Counted from the stretch's first letter, positions 46,311-55,241 are shown. The stretch: DNA of 64,000 bases from Oceanospirillum sp048270425 (GCA_048270425.1 JBLWSY010000014.1:1-64000); one strand, 5' to 3'. Numbers and translations: made by a program. The notes: generated from the sequence alone by a model not told the origin.

Positions 46311-48317
46311 ATGCCTTCCCGTTCTGATTTAGCTAATGCCATCCGTGCCCTGAGCATGGACGCCGTTCAGAAAGCCAAGTCCGGTCACCCCGGCGCCCCA
46401 ATGGGGATGGCTGATATTGCTGAAGTACTATGGAACGACTTCCTGCAACACAACCCAAGCAACCCGAACTGGTATAACCGCGACCGTTTTGTACTGTCTA
46501 ACGGCCACGGTTCTATGCTGCTGTACTCTCTGCTGCACCTGAGCGGTTACGATCTGTCCATCGATGATCTGAAAAACTTCCGTCAGCTGCATGCTAAAAC
46601 CGCAGGTCACCCTGAGTACGGTTACGCGCCGGGCGTTGAAACCACTACTGGTCCTCTGGGTCAGGGTATTGCCAACGCGGTCGGTATGGCAGTGGCTGAA
46701 AAAGCCTTAGCGGGCCAGTTCAACCGTGACGGTCACGAGATCGTTGACCACTTCACCTACACCTTCCTGGGTGATGGCTGCATGATGGAAGGTATCTCCC
46801 ACGAGGTATGTTCTCTGGCAGGTACTCTGGGTCTGGGCAAGCTGATCGCATTCTACGACGACAACGGCATCTCCATTGATGGTGAAGTTGAAGGCTGGTT
46901 CACCGACAACACCGCACAGCGTTTCGAAGCTTACGGCTGGCACGTAATCAAAGTTGACGGTCACAACGCGGATGAGATCAAGGCCGCTACCGAAGCGGCT
47001 AAAGCCGAGTCTGGCAAGCCAAGCCTGATCATCTGTAAAACCATCATCGGTTTTGGTTCGCCAAACAAAGAAGGTAAAGAAGATTGCCACGGCGCACCTC
47101 TGGGTGATGACGAAATCGCACTAACCCGCGAGCGCCTGAACTGGCCACACGCGCCATTCGAAATCCCTGCCGATATCGCAGCGGGCTGGAATGCACAGGA
47201 GAAGGGTGCAGCCGCTGAAAGCGCGTGGAACGAGAAGTTCGCAGCGTACGAAGCGGCTTATCCTGAACTGGCGGCTGAGCTGAAGCGTCGTATGTCTGGT
47301 GACCTGCCAGCTGACTTCGCTGATAAAGCGGATGCTTACATCAAAGCCTGTCAGGAAAAAGGCGAGACCGTTGCTACCCGTAAAGCGTCTCTGAACAGCC
47401 TGAACGCCTTCGGTCCTGAACTGCCTGAACTGCTGGGCGGTTCTGCGGATCTGGCACCTTCTAACCTGACCTTCTGGAATGGCGCAAAAGCGATCACTGC
47501 TGACGACGCTTCCGGTAACTACATGCACTACGGTGTACGTGAGTTCGGTATGGCTGCCATCATGAATGGTGTTGCTCTGCACGGTGGTTTCGTTCCTTAC
47601 GGTGCAACCTTCCTGATCTTTATGGAATACGCCCGTAACGCCGTACGTATGGCCGCTCTGATGAAGCAGCGTGCTATCTATGTATTCACTCACGACTCTA
47701 TCGGCCTGGGTGAAGATGGTCCGACGCACCAGCCGGTTGAGCAGGTTCCAAGTCTGCGCGGCACACCAAACATGAGCGTATGGCGCCCATGTGATGCCGT
47801 TGAAACCGCTGTAGCATGGAAATCTGCTCTTGAGCGTAACGATGGCCCGACGTCTCTGATTCTGTCCCGTCAGAATCTGGATCACCAGCCACGTAACGAC
47901 GAGCAGCTGGCGAACATCGCCCGTGGCGCATACGTGCTGAAAGATTGCGAAGGCACTGCCGATGCGATCCTGATCGCGACTGGTTCTGAAGTTGCGTTGG
48001 CGCTGTCAGCTGCTGAAGAGCTGACCGCTAAAGGCAAAAAGATCCGCGTTGTATCCATGCCATCCACCGATCGTTTCGACGCTCAGGATGCCGCATACCG
48101 CGAATCTGTACTGCCAGCTGATGTGATTACCCGTGTTGCTATCGAAGCGGCTCACAAAGACTTCTGGTACAAGTACGTGGGTCTGGAAGGCGCTATCATT
48201 GGTATGGAAAGCTTCGGTGAATCTGCACCGGCTGACCAGCTGTTTGAAGAGTTTGGCTTCACTACCGACAACATCGTCGGCACCGTTGAAGAACTGCTGG
48301 AAGAGCTGGACGACTAA
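46311..48317 (+). CDS. tkt: Transketolase
   Basis: This thiamine-diphosphate enzyme of the pentose phosphate pathway makes, among other products, erythrose-4-phosphate, the substrate of Epd two genes on. The 668-residue protein shows the N-terminal SGHPGAPMGMADIAEVLW, the TPP-binding motif GDGCMMEGISHE...N, and the phosphate-site TFLIFMEYARNAVRMAALM and HDSIGLGEDGPTHQPVEQ. Length and motifs are canonical. Codon use is strongly biased (highly expressed). CTGGAG precedes ATG 46311. It normally leads the tkt-epd-pgk-fba set, here split by the reverse transcriptase gene. Confidence 0.97.
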   Translation: MPSRSDLANAIRALSMDAVQKAKSGHPGAPMGMADIAEVLWNDFLQHNPSNPNWYNRDRFVLSNGHGSMLLYSLLHLSGYDLSIDDLKNFRQLHAKTAGHPEYGYAPGVETTTGPLGQGIANAVGMAVAEKALAGQFNRDGHEIVDHFTYTFLGDGCMMEGISHEVCSLAGTLGLGKLIAFYDDNGISIDGEVEGWFTDNTAQRFEAYGWHVIKVDGHNADEIKAATEAAKAESGKPSLIICKTIIGFGSPNKEGKEDCHGAPLGDDEIALTRERLNWPHAPFEIPADIAAGWNAQEKGAAAESAWNEKFAAYEAAYPELAAELKRRMSGDLPADFADKADAYIKACQEKGETVATRKASLNSLNAFGPELPELLGGSADLAPSNLTFWNGAKAITADDASGNYMHYGVREFGMAAIMNGVALHGGFVPYGATFLIFMEYARNAVRMAALMKQRAIYVFTHDSIGLGEDGPTHQPVEQVPSLRGTPNMSVWRPCDAVETAVAWKSALERNDGPTSLILSRQNLDHQPRNDEQLANIARGAYVLKDCEGTADAILIATGSEVALALSAAEELTAKGKKIRVVSMPSTDRFDAQDAAYRESVLPADVITRVAIEAAHKDFWYKYVGLEGAIIGMESFGESAPADQLFEEFGFTTDNIVGTVEELLEELDD

Positions 48318-48349
48318 TCGTTTAACGATCAGTTACCCGCTTTTTAGCG

Positions 48350-48377
48350 AAAAAGGCAGCCTACGGGCTGCCTTTTT
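48350..48377 (+). terminator. Intrinsic terminator of tkt
   Basis: GGCAGCC-TACG-GGCTGCC is preceded by five A and followed by five T. tkt thus ends before the inserted reverse transcriptase gene, so epd needs its own promoter. Confidence 0.93.
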
Positions 48378-48408
48378 GCGTTTTTATGGCCTGAAATGAC
48401 AATCTCAG

Positions 48409-48444
48409 GTAGGTCGGATAAGCGCCGTAGGCGCGTCATCCGAC
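48409..48444. repeat. REP-like palindrome with GTAG foot
   Basis: GTAG (48409-48412) is followed by a hairpin: GTCGGAT (48413-48419) pairs with ATCCGAC (48438-48444), and GCGCC with GGCGC inside. The tetranucleotide plus imperfect palindrome is the design of REP elements moved by RAYT transposases and resembles the enterobacterial GCCGGAT family. It begins 31 bases after the tkt terminator and ends seven bases past the reverse transcriptase stop. No second copy and no RAYT gene were noticed in the window. Confidence 0.7.
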
Positions 48445-48451
48445 AGCTGAA

Positions 48452-51400
48452 TTAGGTGTATTCAACTCCAGCCGGAGGTGTTTTAGGTTCAGCATCTGAC
48501 CGCATACTTTTGCCAACACCATCTCTTCGGAAATCAAACATATTCATCTCAAAAGTATTGATTGAGACCTGATTATTGCCGGACGAGTGAGCGATAAGGC
48601 GCCTGTGATTTTCTTTGTACGGGGCTTTCGCATACGAGCCACCAAACTCCCCGGTATTAACCAGTACCACTGGCTGGTGCATGTGGTAATGCAGTGCATC
48701 CACCATGGTATCGAAGGTGCTGACATCACGGTTCAGGGCTGCAATTAAGAACGCATTAGATTTATCCCTGAGATCAGCACTCAGATTGATATCTGTTGAG
48801 TCATAGCAGATGGCACCCGTAAGAATAAACCCTTTTTCTTGCGGGAATTTCGGATGTTTGAGTTCTAGCATTAATTGGTATGGCCGCCATGGTTGCACAT
48901 AACCTTTCTCATCAGCCATCATGTTATGTTTACCCTGTAGGCGCAGAACTTCATTTTGATTGCCGTTATGTTTCTTCGGAACAATCCAAAGTGCGCAGTT
49001 ACGCAGATCTTTTCCATTAGGCTGCTTTAGGAAGCCTAATCCGGCAAGGATAATGGCATGTGTTTTTTGCGAGAGTTGTTTCAGGATACCGATGTCATCC
49101 TTATGAACTGCTAGTTCCGGCCAGATAATCAGGTCGATATCCTGTTCCCGTTTACCTTCTTTGGGTTTATCTACATGCTGAGCTTCAATATGTTTCAGTA
49201 CCAGCTGAGCAACCCGGGCAACATGGCGACGATGTTTGGTGCGGTATTCCGGATCATCCAGTGTTAAACCATGTTTGCCGAAGTCATTTTTGAACGGCAT
49301 TTTTGACTGCACCATCGCTACGGTCAGGCTTTTCTTTTCTTTGTGCCAGTCAGGCTTTATCAGCTCCGGCAGACCGGGCATGCCGGAGAGCTGGCAATAG
49401 TTCTGTTTCAGGTAAGCGAGCCGTTCATTGACCAGTTTTTTTACATTCTCTATTGAGAGCTCTATTGGCCACTCAAAACCTTGGTCGTTGACGTGGATGC
49501 CCGGCCAGCGCAGAAGTTTAGCCAGTAGTGTTGTCAGCCATGCGGAGCATTGCGCTCCTTCTCCGGCGAGTGATTCTGGCGTTGTCATCATGCCGAGCTG
49601 ACGTTTGTACTGGGTTGATTTCAAACCACGATAACCAGTGCGGGGTTGGTGAGAAATACCAAAACCAGTTGGATCAGCTGCACCGGAAAGAGCAGAGCGG
49701 ACGCAAAGAGCGACTCGCTGAAGATAATGTGCCTCAAGTCGAGTTTTTCTTTTTTGCGGGTCTTCGCCCTGTCTCTCAGAAAAATGCAAGTGATTAGCAA
49801 ATGACTGTAAAGGTTTCTGAGTTTTTACTGTTACGGTGATAGATTCATCGAAACTCTCAAACCGAGGTATTGCAGCATAGCCATTATTGGCTTTGACTTT
49901 TGTTTCACCTAAATCGATAACTAAATTTTTGAGTTTTTCGATATCCTCTTCGGATTTATCAGACAGTAAAGCTTCCAACAGTTTCAGAGCCATAGTCTCG
50001 TTAGCGAATGGGTTGTCGGATCTGCTGATAAGTTTATAAATACTGGTTGCGCCAGTGATTTTTCCGAGAGGCTTCTCAGATGGTGCAATGTCGGTATAAA
50101 GCTTTTGAACCAAGTCGTTTTCAGGTCGAGCCCACCATGTCTTTAAGGGACGTGCATAAAATATTAGGGATTTTACAAACTCTGGGTCTTGGACTGCCAT
50201 ATTGCTGAGTACTTTTTGAGCTGTTTCTGAAGATTCGCGATTCAACAGAGCCCATGTCGATCTTAATAGAGGCTTTCGATCCGTGATGAGCTGACTGGCA
50301 ATTAATATACAGGTGCTGATACTGCTAGAGTCGAAAGTTTTGCCAATCTTTATACCTGAAATCTGCTCTGGTTTTCGAAGAGAGCTGAGCTTGAATTTTT
50401 TCGGAGCGAAAGGAAATTTACTCAATTGGATATTCCGGAATCCTTTCGCCAGTTTAAATATCAAGTCCTGCTCAGCATCACCAGAATCATGCTCCAAAAG
50501 TGTGTCGAGGCGGGTCAGTAGTAGAAAGCGTGCTTGTCCCAGCAGAAGATTAAATTCTGGTCGTGATGTGCCATTCTTCTGCTGATCTCCCAGTAACTTG
50601 GCAGCATAGTCTTGAAGAACTTCAAAATACTCTTCGATATTGGCGTGGGCAGGAAAAGCCTGCGGGTCTTTTCTGTGAATCACAAATGCCGAGTGACGGA
50701 AAATCTCTGATAAGCAATAGTCAATAACAGCTTCTTGTCTAGCTGTATGTTCGTCGCTGGCTTCACCTGCAATACGCTTGATGTGCCGGACCTGCTGTAG
50801 GATAGGGTTAAGGATTTTAGTGCTCGGAAACAGTTCAAGGCTTTTTTTCAGTAGTAAAACCAAGGATGGGTCGTGGCTCCAACAGGCAAGCAGCTTGCGT
50901 GCAATTCTCTCTTGTAAATAGTCCCACTTACCTGGTTTTGCATCACCATTGTCATCTGTTTCTCGGGATGTGAAGTGCCGCATTTCGCTGAGCTTCTTTG
51001 AGATTTTGTTTGCAGCAAAGCGTTTTAATGTGTCTTCTCGGACATCAAAAACTCCTTTTTCAATGTTAGCTAAGTAGTTCGGTGTACATATAAGTTGGAG
51101 TAACTCCGACTCATCACTTTTTGTCACTGTGCGTGAGTTGGTAGAGGTTAATAGCAATAAAGATTCAAGCTGTGTGATCTGCTCATCCATGTCTTCCATG
51201 GACATAGGGCCACTGCCTTTGGATTGAATATCCTGCAGTGTTTTTGAAATACCGGCAGATTTGCCTCGGTAAACCTCGACGTTGGTTTTCTCCTTATTAA
51301 GGACAAGGCTGGAGTCTTCTAGAGCGTGTTCTACAATCTGTTCCACGCACTCTTTAATAGCTTGGCAAGGATCCAATCCAAGTTTAGTACGGTCCGGTCC

Positions 51401-52474
51401 TACAACCACTAGCCGCATATCATCAACATAGCGGCAATAGTCGATAATTTTAATGTGAGGTTCGATATTTTCGGTTTTCGATATAGTTTCACCGATAAGA
51501 TTTTTTAGCAGATCATCGAAATCCAACATATAGATGTTGGCCAAAAAACCGGAAGCGACGAGGCCTTGTGGAAGACCATGCGGAATAGGAGGTGGTGGTG
51601 TTGAGTTTTTCGATAGATGGTTCCACTTTTGAATCGCAGATTTTGACCATTTCCAGTCTTTAAATGCATTCAGCAGGAGATTGGTTAATGTGCGCTTATA
51701 TCCTCGTGAGCTATCTTGGGTCGTGGCAATCTCTTGGATCTTATCGATCAATCGGGGACGGTCTATTTTGTCGAAAAACTTGCTGAGATCCAGCTCAACC
51801 AGATAGATCTCTTCATCAGGAGAAATCTCTTTTTTCTCCTGAGCAGCAAAATGATAAGGGCGATTGAGAAATGTACGGTAATCGGTGAAGAACTTACTGA
51901 ACACCGTTGTTGCACCAAAACTGTGTTCAGCTTTGTCATCGGTATATTTGCAATAAAGGCGATTGCCGTAACTGACAATACCCTTGTCATGAACATCCTC
52001 GTAGGCTGTAGATGGATCTCCTTGTGCTGTTTCAACGTCATTGGCTAGGCACATCATGATCAGAGTCATAAGGGACTGCTCTTTAATGCCTATATGAGCA
52101 AGTGGCCGCAGCTTCAAATCAGTAGAGTCGCACGGCTTCCAGACTGGGTAGTGCTCCAAATCGGGCGTTTCACCAAAATCTTCATTTTCATAAAGCCGAG
52201 GTTCTTTGGTGAATACCCATTCACTGGTTTTAGGTGCAGGCACCAATTCAAGCTCTGATAGCTTCAGTTTGCCATTTCTGATTTCCTCGACCCATTCTTT
52301 GCAATGTTGAGCCAAATTTAAGGACGACTTATCAAGCTCAAAGTTATCAGCATACCAGTTGGTGGTGCGGATATAGTTGTGGGCTTTTTTCCATGCCAGA
52401 GCCATTAGTATGGGGTCAGTCAGGTAATCATCATTAAGAAAAAGCTGATCGTATTTTTTATCAATCAATGGCAT
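48452..52474 (-). CDS. Defence-associated reverse transcriptase-nitrilase fusion (UG1/DRT type 1-like)
   Basis: The 1340-residue protein has a reverse transcriptase in its N-terminal 400 residues: motif A LVELDLSKFFD with D229, motif B HGLPQGLVASGF at 299-310, and motif C YVDD at 349-352. All catalytic aspartates are intact. A long, mainly helical middle region (about 410-1040) is unassigned. The C-terminal 300 residues are a nitrilase-superfamily C-N hydrolase: IIWPE (E1120), LQGKHN (K1182) and GAICYD (C1223) give the Glu-Lys-Cys triad, followed by NRD...ALHYHMHQPVVLVNTGEFGGSYAK. This architecture is that of phage-defence DRT type 1 (UG1), or possibly UG5. No retron or group II intron maturase features are seen. 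It stands alone between tkt and epd on the opposite strand, with more AT-rich sequence. AAGGA lies before the ATG. Confidence 0.9.
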   Translation of the reverse strand: MPLIDKKYDQLFLNDDYLTDPILMALAWKKAHNYIRTTNWYADNFELDKSSLNLAQHCKEWVEEIRNGKLKLSELELVPAPKTSEWVFTKEPRLYENEDFGETPDLEHYPVWKPCDSTDLKLRPLAHIGIKEQSLMTLIMMCLANDVETAQGDPSTAYEDVHDKGIVSYGNRLYCKYTDDKAEHSFGATTVFSKFFTDYRTFLNRPYHFAAQEKKEISPDEEIYLVELDLSKFFDKIDRPRLIDKIQEIATTQDSSRGYKRTLTNLLLNAFKDWKWSKSAIQKWNHLSKNSTPPPPIPHGLPQGLVASGFLANIYMLDFDDLLKNLIGETISKTENIEPHIKIIDYCRYVDDMRLVVVGPDRTKLGLDPCQAIKECVEQIVEHALEDSSLVLNKEKTNVEVYRGKSAGISKTLQDIQSKGSGPMSMEDMDEQITQLESLLLLTSTNSRTVTKSDESELLQLICTPNYLANIEKGVFDVREDTLKRFAANKISKKLSEMRHFTSRETDDNGDAKPGKWDYLQERIARKLLACWSHDPSLVLLLKKSLELFPSTKILNPILQQVRHIKRIAGEASDEHTARQEAVIDYCLSEIFRHSAFVIHRKDPQAFPAHANIEEYFEVLQDYAAKLLGDQQKNGTSRPEFNLLLGQARFLLLTRLDTLLEHDSGDAEQDLIFKLAKGFRNIQLSKFPFAPKKFKLSSLRKPEQISGIKIGKTFDSSSISTCILIASQLITDRKPLLRSTWALLNRESSETAQKVLSNMAVQDPEFVKSLIFYARPLKTWWARPENDLVQKLYTDIAPSEKPLGKITGATSIYKLISRSDNPFANETMALKLLEALLSDKSEEDIEKLKNLVIDLGETKVKANNGYAAIPRFESFDESITVTVKTQKPLQSFANHLHFSERQGEDPQKRKTRLEAHYLQRVALCVRSALSGAADPTGFGISHQPRTGYRGLKSTQYKRQLGMMTTPESLAGEGAQCSAWLTTLLAKLLRWPGIHVNDQGFEWPIELSIENVKKLVNERLAYLKQNYCQLSGMPGLPELIKPDWHKEKKSLTVAMVQSKMPFKNDFGKHGLTLDDPEYRTKHRRHVARVAQLVLKHIEAQHVDKPKEGKREQDIDLIIWPELAVHKDDIGILKQLSQKTHAIILAGLGFLKQPNGKDLRNCALWIVPKKHNGNQNEVLRLQGKHNMMADEKGYVQPWRPYQLMLELKHPKFPQEKGFILTGAICYDSTDINLSADLRDKSNAFLIAALNRDVSTFDTMVDALHYHMHQPVVLVNTGEFGGSYAKAPYKENHRRLIAHSSGNNQVSINTFEMNMFDFRRDGVGKSMRSDAEPKTPPAGVEYT

Positions 52475-52525
52475 GTGTTGTCCTTAACTCGGTAGAGAAT
52501 TAGCAGAAGCTAAGCAAATAAGATG

Positions 52526-52555
52526 AGTATATCTGACTTGTTTGTGGCGCTGCAA
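52526..52555 (-). promoter_or_regulatory. Candidate promoter of the reverse transcriptase gene
   Basis: On the minus strand TATACT (52531-52526) makes a good -10, and TTGCAG stands 18 bases upstream as a weak -35. The resulting leader would be about 45 bases. The 278-base interval between this gene and epd holds no other open frame; the half nearest the RT gene is AT-rich. Confidence 0.4.
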
Positions 52556-52752
52556 AATGACGCAGGTTTGTCGCTTCCTTTCGGATCTCTAACGGTCAAG
52601 CAATAAATAGCCCATTTGCGAATCACCTAAGTTTGCGCTGCAGCGCTATATGCGGGAAAATACGGCACCTTTTTTCAGCGGTTCGCGGTCATTTTTAAGA
52701 TATTCCGGTAAGTCGCTGAGATTTTTCATACTGAATTCAAGCAGGTGGAGCT

Positions 52753-53772
52753 TTGTCTAAGTTCAGATTGGCCATTAACGGTTACGGGCGTATCGGGCAG
52801 TGCGTGCTGCGTGCCTGTTATGAGCGTCAGGATTGCGCCGATGTTGAGGTGGTGGCGCTGAATGAGTTGTCTGATCTTGAGACCATTACCTACCTGACCC
52901 GTTATGACTCTACCCACGGTCGTTTTCCTGTGCCAGTCAGCTCTGATGAGCAGGGGCTGCTGATCAATAATCAGCCGATTCGGGTGTTAAGTCAGGCGGA
53001 ACCTGAACAGCTGCCCTGGGGCGAACTGGATGTGGATCTGCTTTTGGAATGCTCCGGTTCTTTTAAAGACAGAGCTAGCGCACAGCGCCATATCGACAGT
53101 GGTGCCAAGAAACTGCTGTTCTCTCAGCCTGCAGAAGCAGATGTGGATGCTACTATCGTTTATGGGCTGAATCAGGATGAGCTGAGCCAGCAACAAACCA
53201 TCGTTTCCAGCGCATCCTGCACCACCAACTGTGTGATTCCGATTCTGAAGCTGATCGACGATGCCTTTGGTATCGCTCACGGCGTAACCACGACGATTCA
53301 CTCCGCGATGAATGATCAGCCGGTGATTGATGCCTATCATCAGACCGACCTGCGTCTGACCCGCGCGGCGATGAGCTCTATCGTTCCGGTGGATACCGGC
53401 TTGCCGAAAGGTATTGATCGTCTGCTGCCGCATCTGTCCGGCAAGTTTGAGTCCCTACACCTGCGGGTGCCGACCATGAACGTCTCAGCGATGGATCTGA
53501 CCTTGTGTGTACAGACGGATACCAGTGCTGAAGACGTAAACCGGGTATTGGCTGAGGCGGCGCAGAAACAGCTGTTTGGCCTATTGGGCTATACCGAAGA
53601 ACCTCATGCCTCGGTAGACTTCAACCATGATCCGCGCTCCGGCATTGTAGATGGAACCCAGACACGGGTTTCCGGCAAGCGCATGGTAAAAATTCTATGC
53701 TGGTTTGATAACGAATGGGGCTACGCCAACCGTATGCTGGATACTGCCCTGAGCTGGCTGAAGAGCAACTAG
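52753..53772 (+). CDS. epd: Erythrose-4-phosphate dehydrogenase / GAPDH-family protein
   Basis: Epd oxidises erythrose-4-phosphate to 4-phosphoerythronate on the way to pyridoxal phosphate. The 339-residue protein has the NAD-binding NGYGRIG at 10-16, the catalytic SASCTTNC at 153-160 (Cys156) and His183. It follows E. coli Epd over GAPDH in NELSD, LLECSG, TIHSAMNDQPVIDAYH and SVDFNHDPRSGIVDGTQTRVSG. Whether it also acts on glyceraldehyde-3-phosphate cannot be told. The start is TTG at 52753, supported by AGGTG ending five bases before it. Normally next to tkt, it is separated from it here by the RT gene. Confidence 0.88.
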   Translation: MSKFRLAINGYGRIGQCVLRACYERQDCADVEVVALNELSDLETITYLTRYDSTHGRFPVPVSSDEQGLLINNQPIRVLSQAEPEQLPWGELDVDLLLECSGSFKDRASAQRHIDSGAKKLLFSQPAEADVDATIVYGLNQDELSQQQTIVSSASCTTNCVIPILKLIDDAFGIAHGVTTTIHSAMNDQPVIDAYHQTDLRLTRAAMSSIVPVDTGLPKGIDRLLPHLSGKFESLHLRVPTMNVSAMDLTLCVQTDTSAEDVNRVLAEAAQKQLFGLLGYTEEPHASVDFNHDPRSGIVDGTQTRVSGKRMVKILCWFDNEWGYANRMLDTALSWLKSN

Positions 53773-53885
53773 CGAGCATAAGAGCAGTTAGGTCTCTTTA
53801 TCGTCAGACCTGAAAAGATTACCGGATCACTCCGGAACCCCACGGGCAGACTGACATGCTGCCGGTGGCTATAAAGACTCACGAA

Positions 53886-53919
53886 TTCTGAAACGACACT
53901 CTATTTCTGAAACGATACT
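53886..53919 (+). repeat. Tandem 15-base direct repeat just upstream of pgk
   Basis: TTCTGAAACGACACT (53886-53900) and TTCTGAAACGATACT (53905-53919) differ at one base and are 19 bases apart start to start. They sit between epd and pgk, 17 bases before the pgk start, in a spacer that also has hairpins AGGTCT/AGACCT (about 53800-53821) and CCAC..GCAG/CTGC..GTGG. They could be a binding site for a sugar-responsive repressor or an RNA-binding protein. Confidence 0.6.
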
Positions 53920-53936
53920 AACGGCAGGACAAACTC

Positions 53937-55145
53937 ATGACCGTATTAAAAATGACCGATCTGAAACTGACCGGAAAACGCGTACTGATCCGTGAAGATC
54001 TGAACGTGCCGGTTAAAGATGGCAAGGTAGCTTCTGACGCCCGTATCCGTGCGTCTCTGCCAACCATTGAGCGTGCTCTGAACGCTGGCGCTAAAGTGCT
54101 GGTAATGTCTCACCTGGGTCGTCCGACCGAAGGCGAGTACGCAGAAGAGTTCTCTCTGGCACCGGTAGCCAACTACCTGTCTGAAGCTCTGGGTTGTGAA
54201 GTGCGTCTGGAAAAAGATTACCTGAACGGTGTTGACGTTGCCGAAGGTGAGTTGGTTATTCTGGAAAACGTACGTTTCAACAAAGGCGAGAAGAAAGACG
54301 AGGATGACCTGTCCCGCGCTTATGGCTCACTTTGCGATATCTTCGTGATGGATGCGTTTGGCACGGCACACCGTGCACAGGCATCGACTCACGGTGTGGC
54401 CCGTTTTGCTCCTGTTGCCTGTGCCGGTCCTCTGCTGGCGGCTGAACTGGATGCACTGGAAAAAGCGCTGGCAAACCCTGCTAAGCCAATGGCAGCAATT
54501 GTGGGTGGTTCTAAAGTATCCACCAAGCTGGAAGTACTGAATGCCCTGTCCGGCAAGTGCGATCAGCTGATCGTGGGTGGCGGTATTGCCAATACCTTTA
54601 TTGCTGCAGCCGGTTACAATGTCGGTAAATCGCTGTACGAGGCAGACCTGATTCCTGTAGCAAAGGGCATGATGGCCAAAGCCTCTATCCCAATCCCTGT
54701 GGATGTGGTTGTCGCGAAAGAGTTCAGTGAATCAGCAGAAGCTGTCGTTAAGAAAGTCGACGAAGTGGCTGATGACGAGATGATTCTGGATATCGGCCCT
54801 GAAACGGCAGCCCAGCTGGCAGCCCAGCTGAAAGATGCTAAGACGATTCTGTGGAACGGCCCGGTAGGCGTATTTGAAATCGACCAGTTCGGTAATGGCA
54901 CCAAAGCTCTGTCTCTGGCGATTGCTGAGAGCGAAGGCTTCTCTATCGCGGGTGGTGGCGACACTCTGGCCGCGATCGACAAGTACGACATCGAAGACAA
55001 GGTGTCTTACATCTCTACCGGTGGTGGTGCTTTCCTGGAGTACGTGGAAGGTAAAACCCTGCCGGCGGTTGCGGCACTGGAACTGGCTGCCAAGCTGCAG
55101 GCTGGTGATGTGGATACCTGCTGTGGTAATGGCTGCTGCGATTAA
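53937..55145 (+). CDS. pgk: Phosphoglycerate kinase with Cys-rich C-terminal tail
   Basis: Pgk exchanges phosphate between 1,3-bisphosphoglycerate and ADP in glycolysis and gluconeogenesis. The 402-residue protein has the substrate-binding REDLNVPVKDG, SHLGRPTEG, the hinge and nucleotide-site WNGPVGVFE and the C-terminal lobe GGGDTLAAIDKY and STGGGAFLEYVEGKTLP. The enzyme normally ends shortly after the last helix; here it ends GDVDTCCGNGCCD, with four cysteines (395, 396, 400, 401). This tail is unusual and could bind metal or respond to redox state. A strong terminator follows. Confidence 0.96.
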   Translation: MTVLKMTDLKLTGKRVLIREDLNVPVKDGKVASDARIRASLPTIERALNAGAKVLVMSHLGRPTEGEYAEEFSLAPVANYLSEALGCEVRLEKDYLNGVDVAEGELVILENVRFNKGEKKDEDDLSRAYGSLCDIFVMDAFGTAHRAQASTHGVARFAPVACAGPLLAAELDALEKALANPAKPMAAIVGGSKVSTKLEVLNALSGKCDQLIVGGGIANTFIAAAGYNVGKSLYEADLIPVAKGMMAKASIPIPVDVVVAKEFSESAEAVVKKVDEVADDEMILDIGPETAAQLAAQLKDAKTILWNGPVGVFEIDQFGNGTKALSLAIAESEGFSIAGGGDTLAAIDKYDIEDKVSYISTGGGAFLEYVEGKTLPAVAALELAAKLQAGDVDTCCGNGCCD

Positions 55146-55171
55146 TCCGCAACCTTAAATAAATAACACGG

Positions 55172-55241
55172 AAGCCGGTGGCTGGGTTTTGATCATTCTG
55201 AGACTTTTTTCAGGGTGAGAACCGAGCCAGACCGGCTTTTT
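55172..55241 (+). terminator. Long-stem terminator between pgk and fba
   Basis: AAGCCGGT-GGCT-GGTT pairs over a long distance with AACC-AGCC-ACCGGCTT, followed by five T; a small CTGA/TCAG hairpin lies inside. It suggests that fba is transcribed mainly from its own promoter in the remaining 118 bases, where I could not define hexamers with confidence. Confidence 0.78.

Noticed and set aside
48452..52474. RT gene as retron or group II intron
   Set aside because: There is no maturase or X domain, no intron RNA ends, no msr/msd-like inverted structure seen, and the protein is far larger than retron RTs, with a C-terminal nitrilase.
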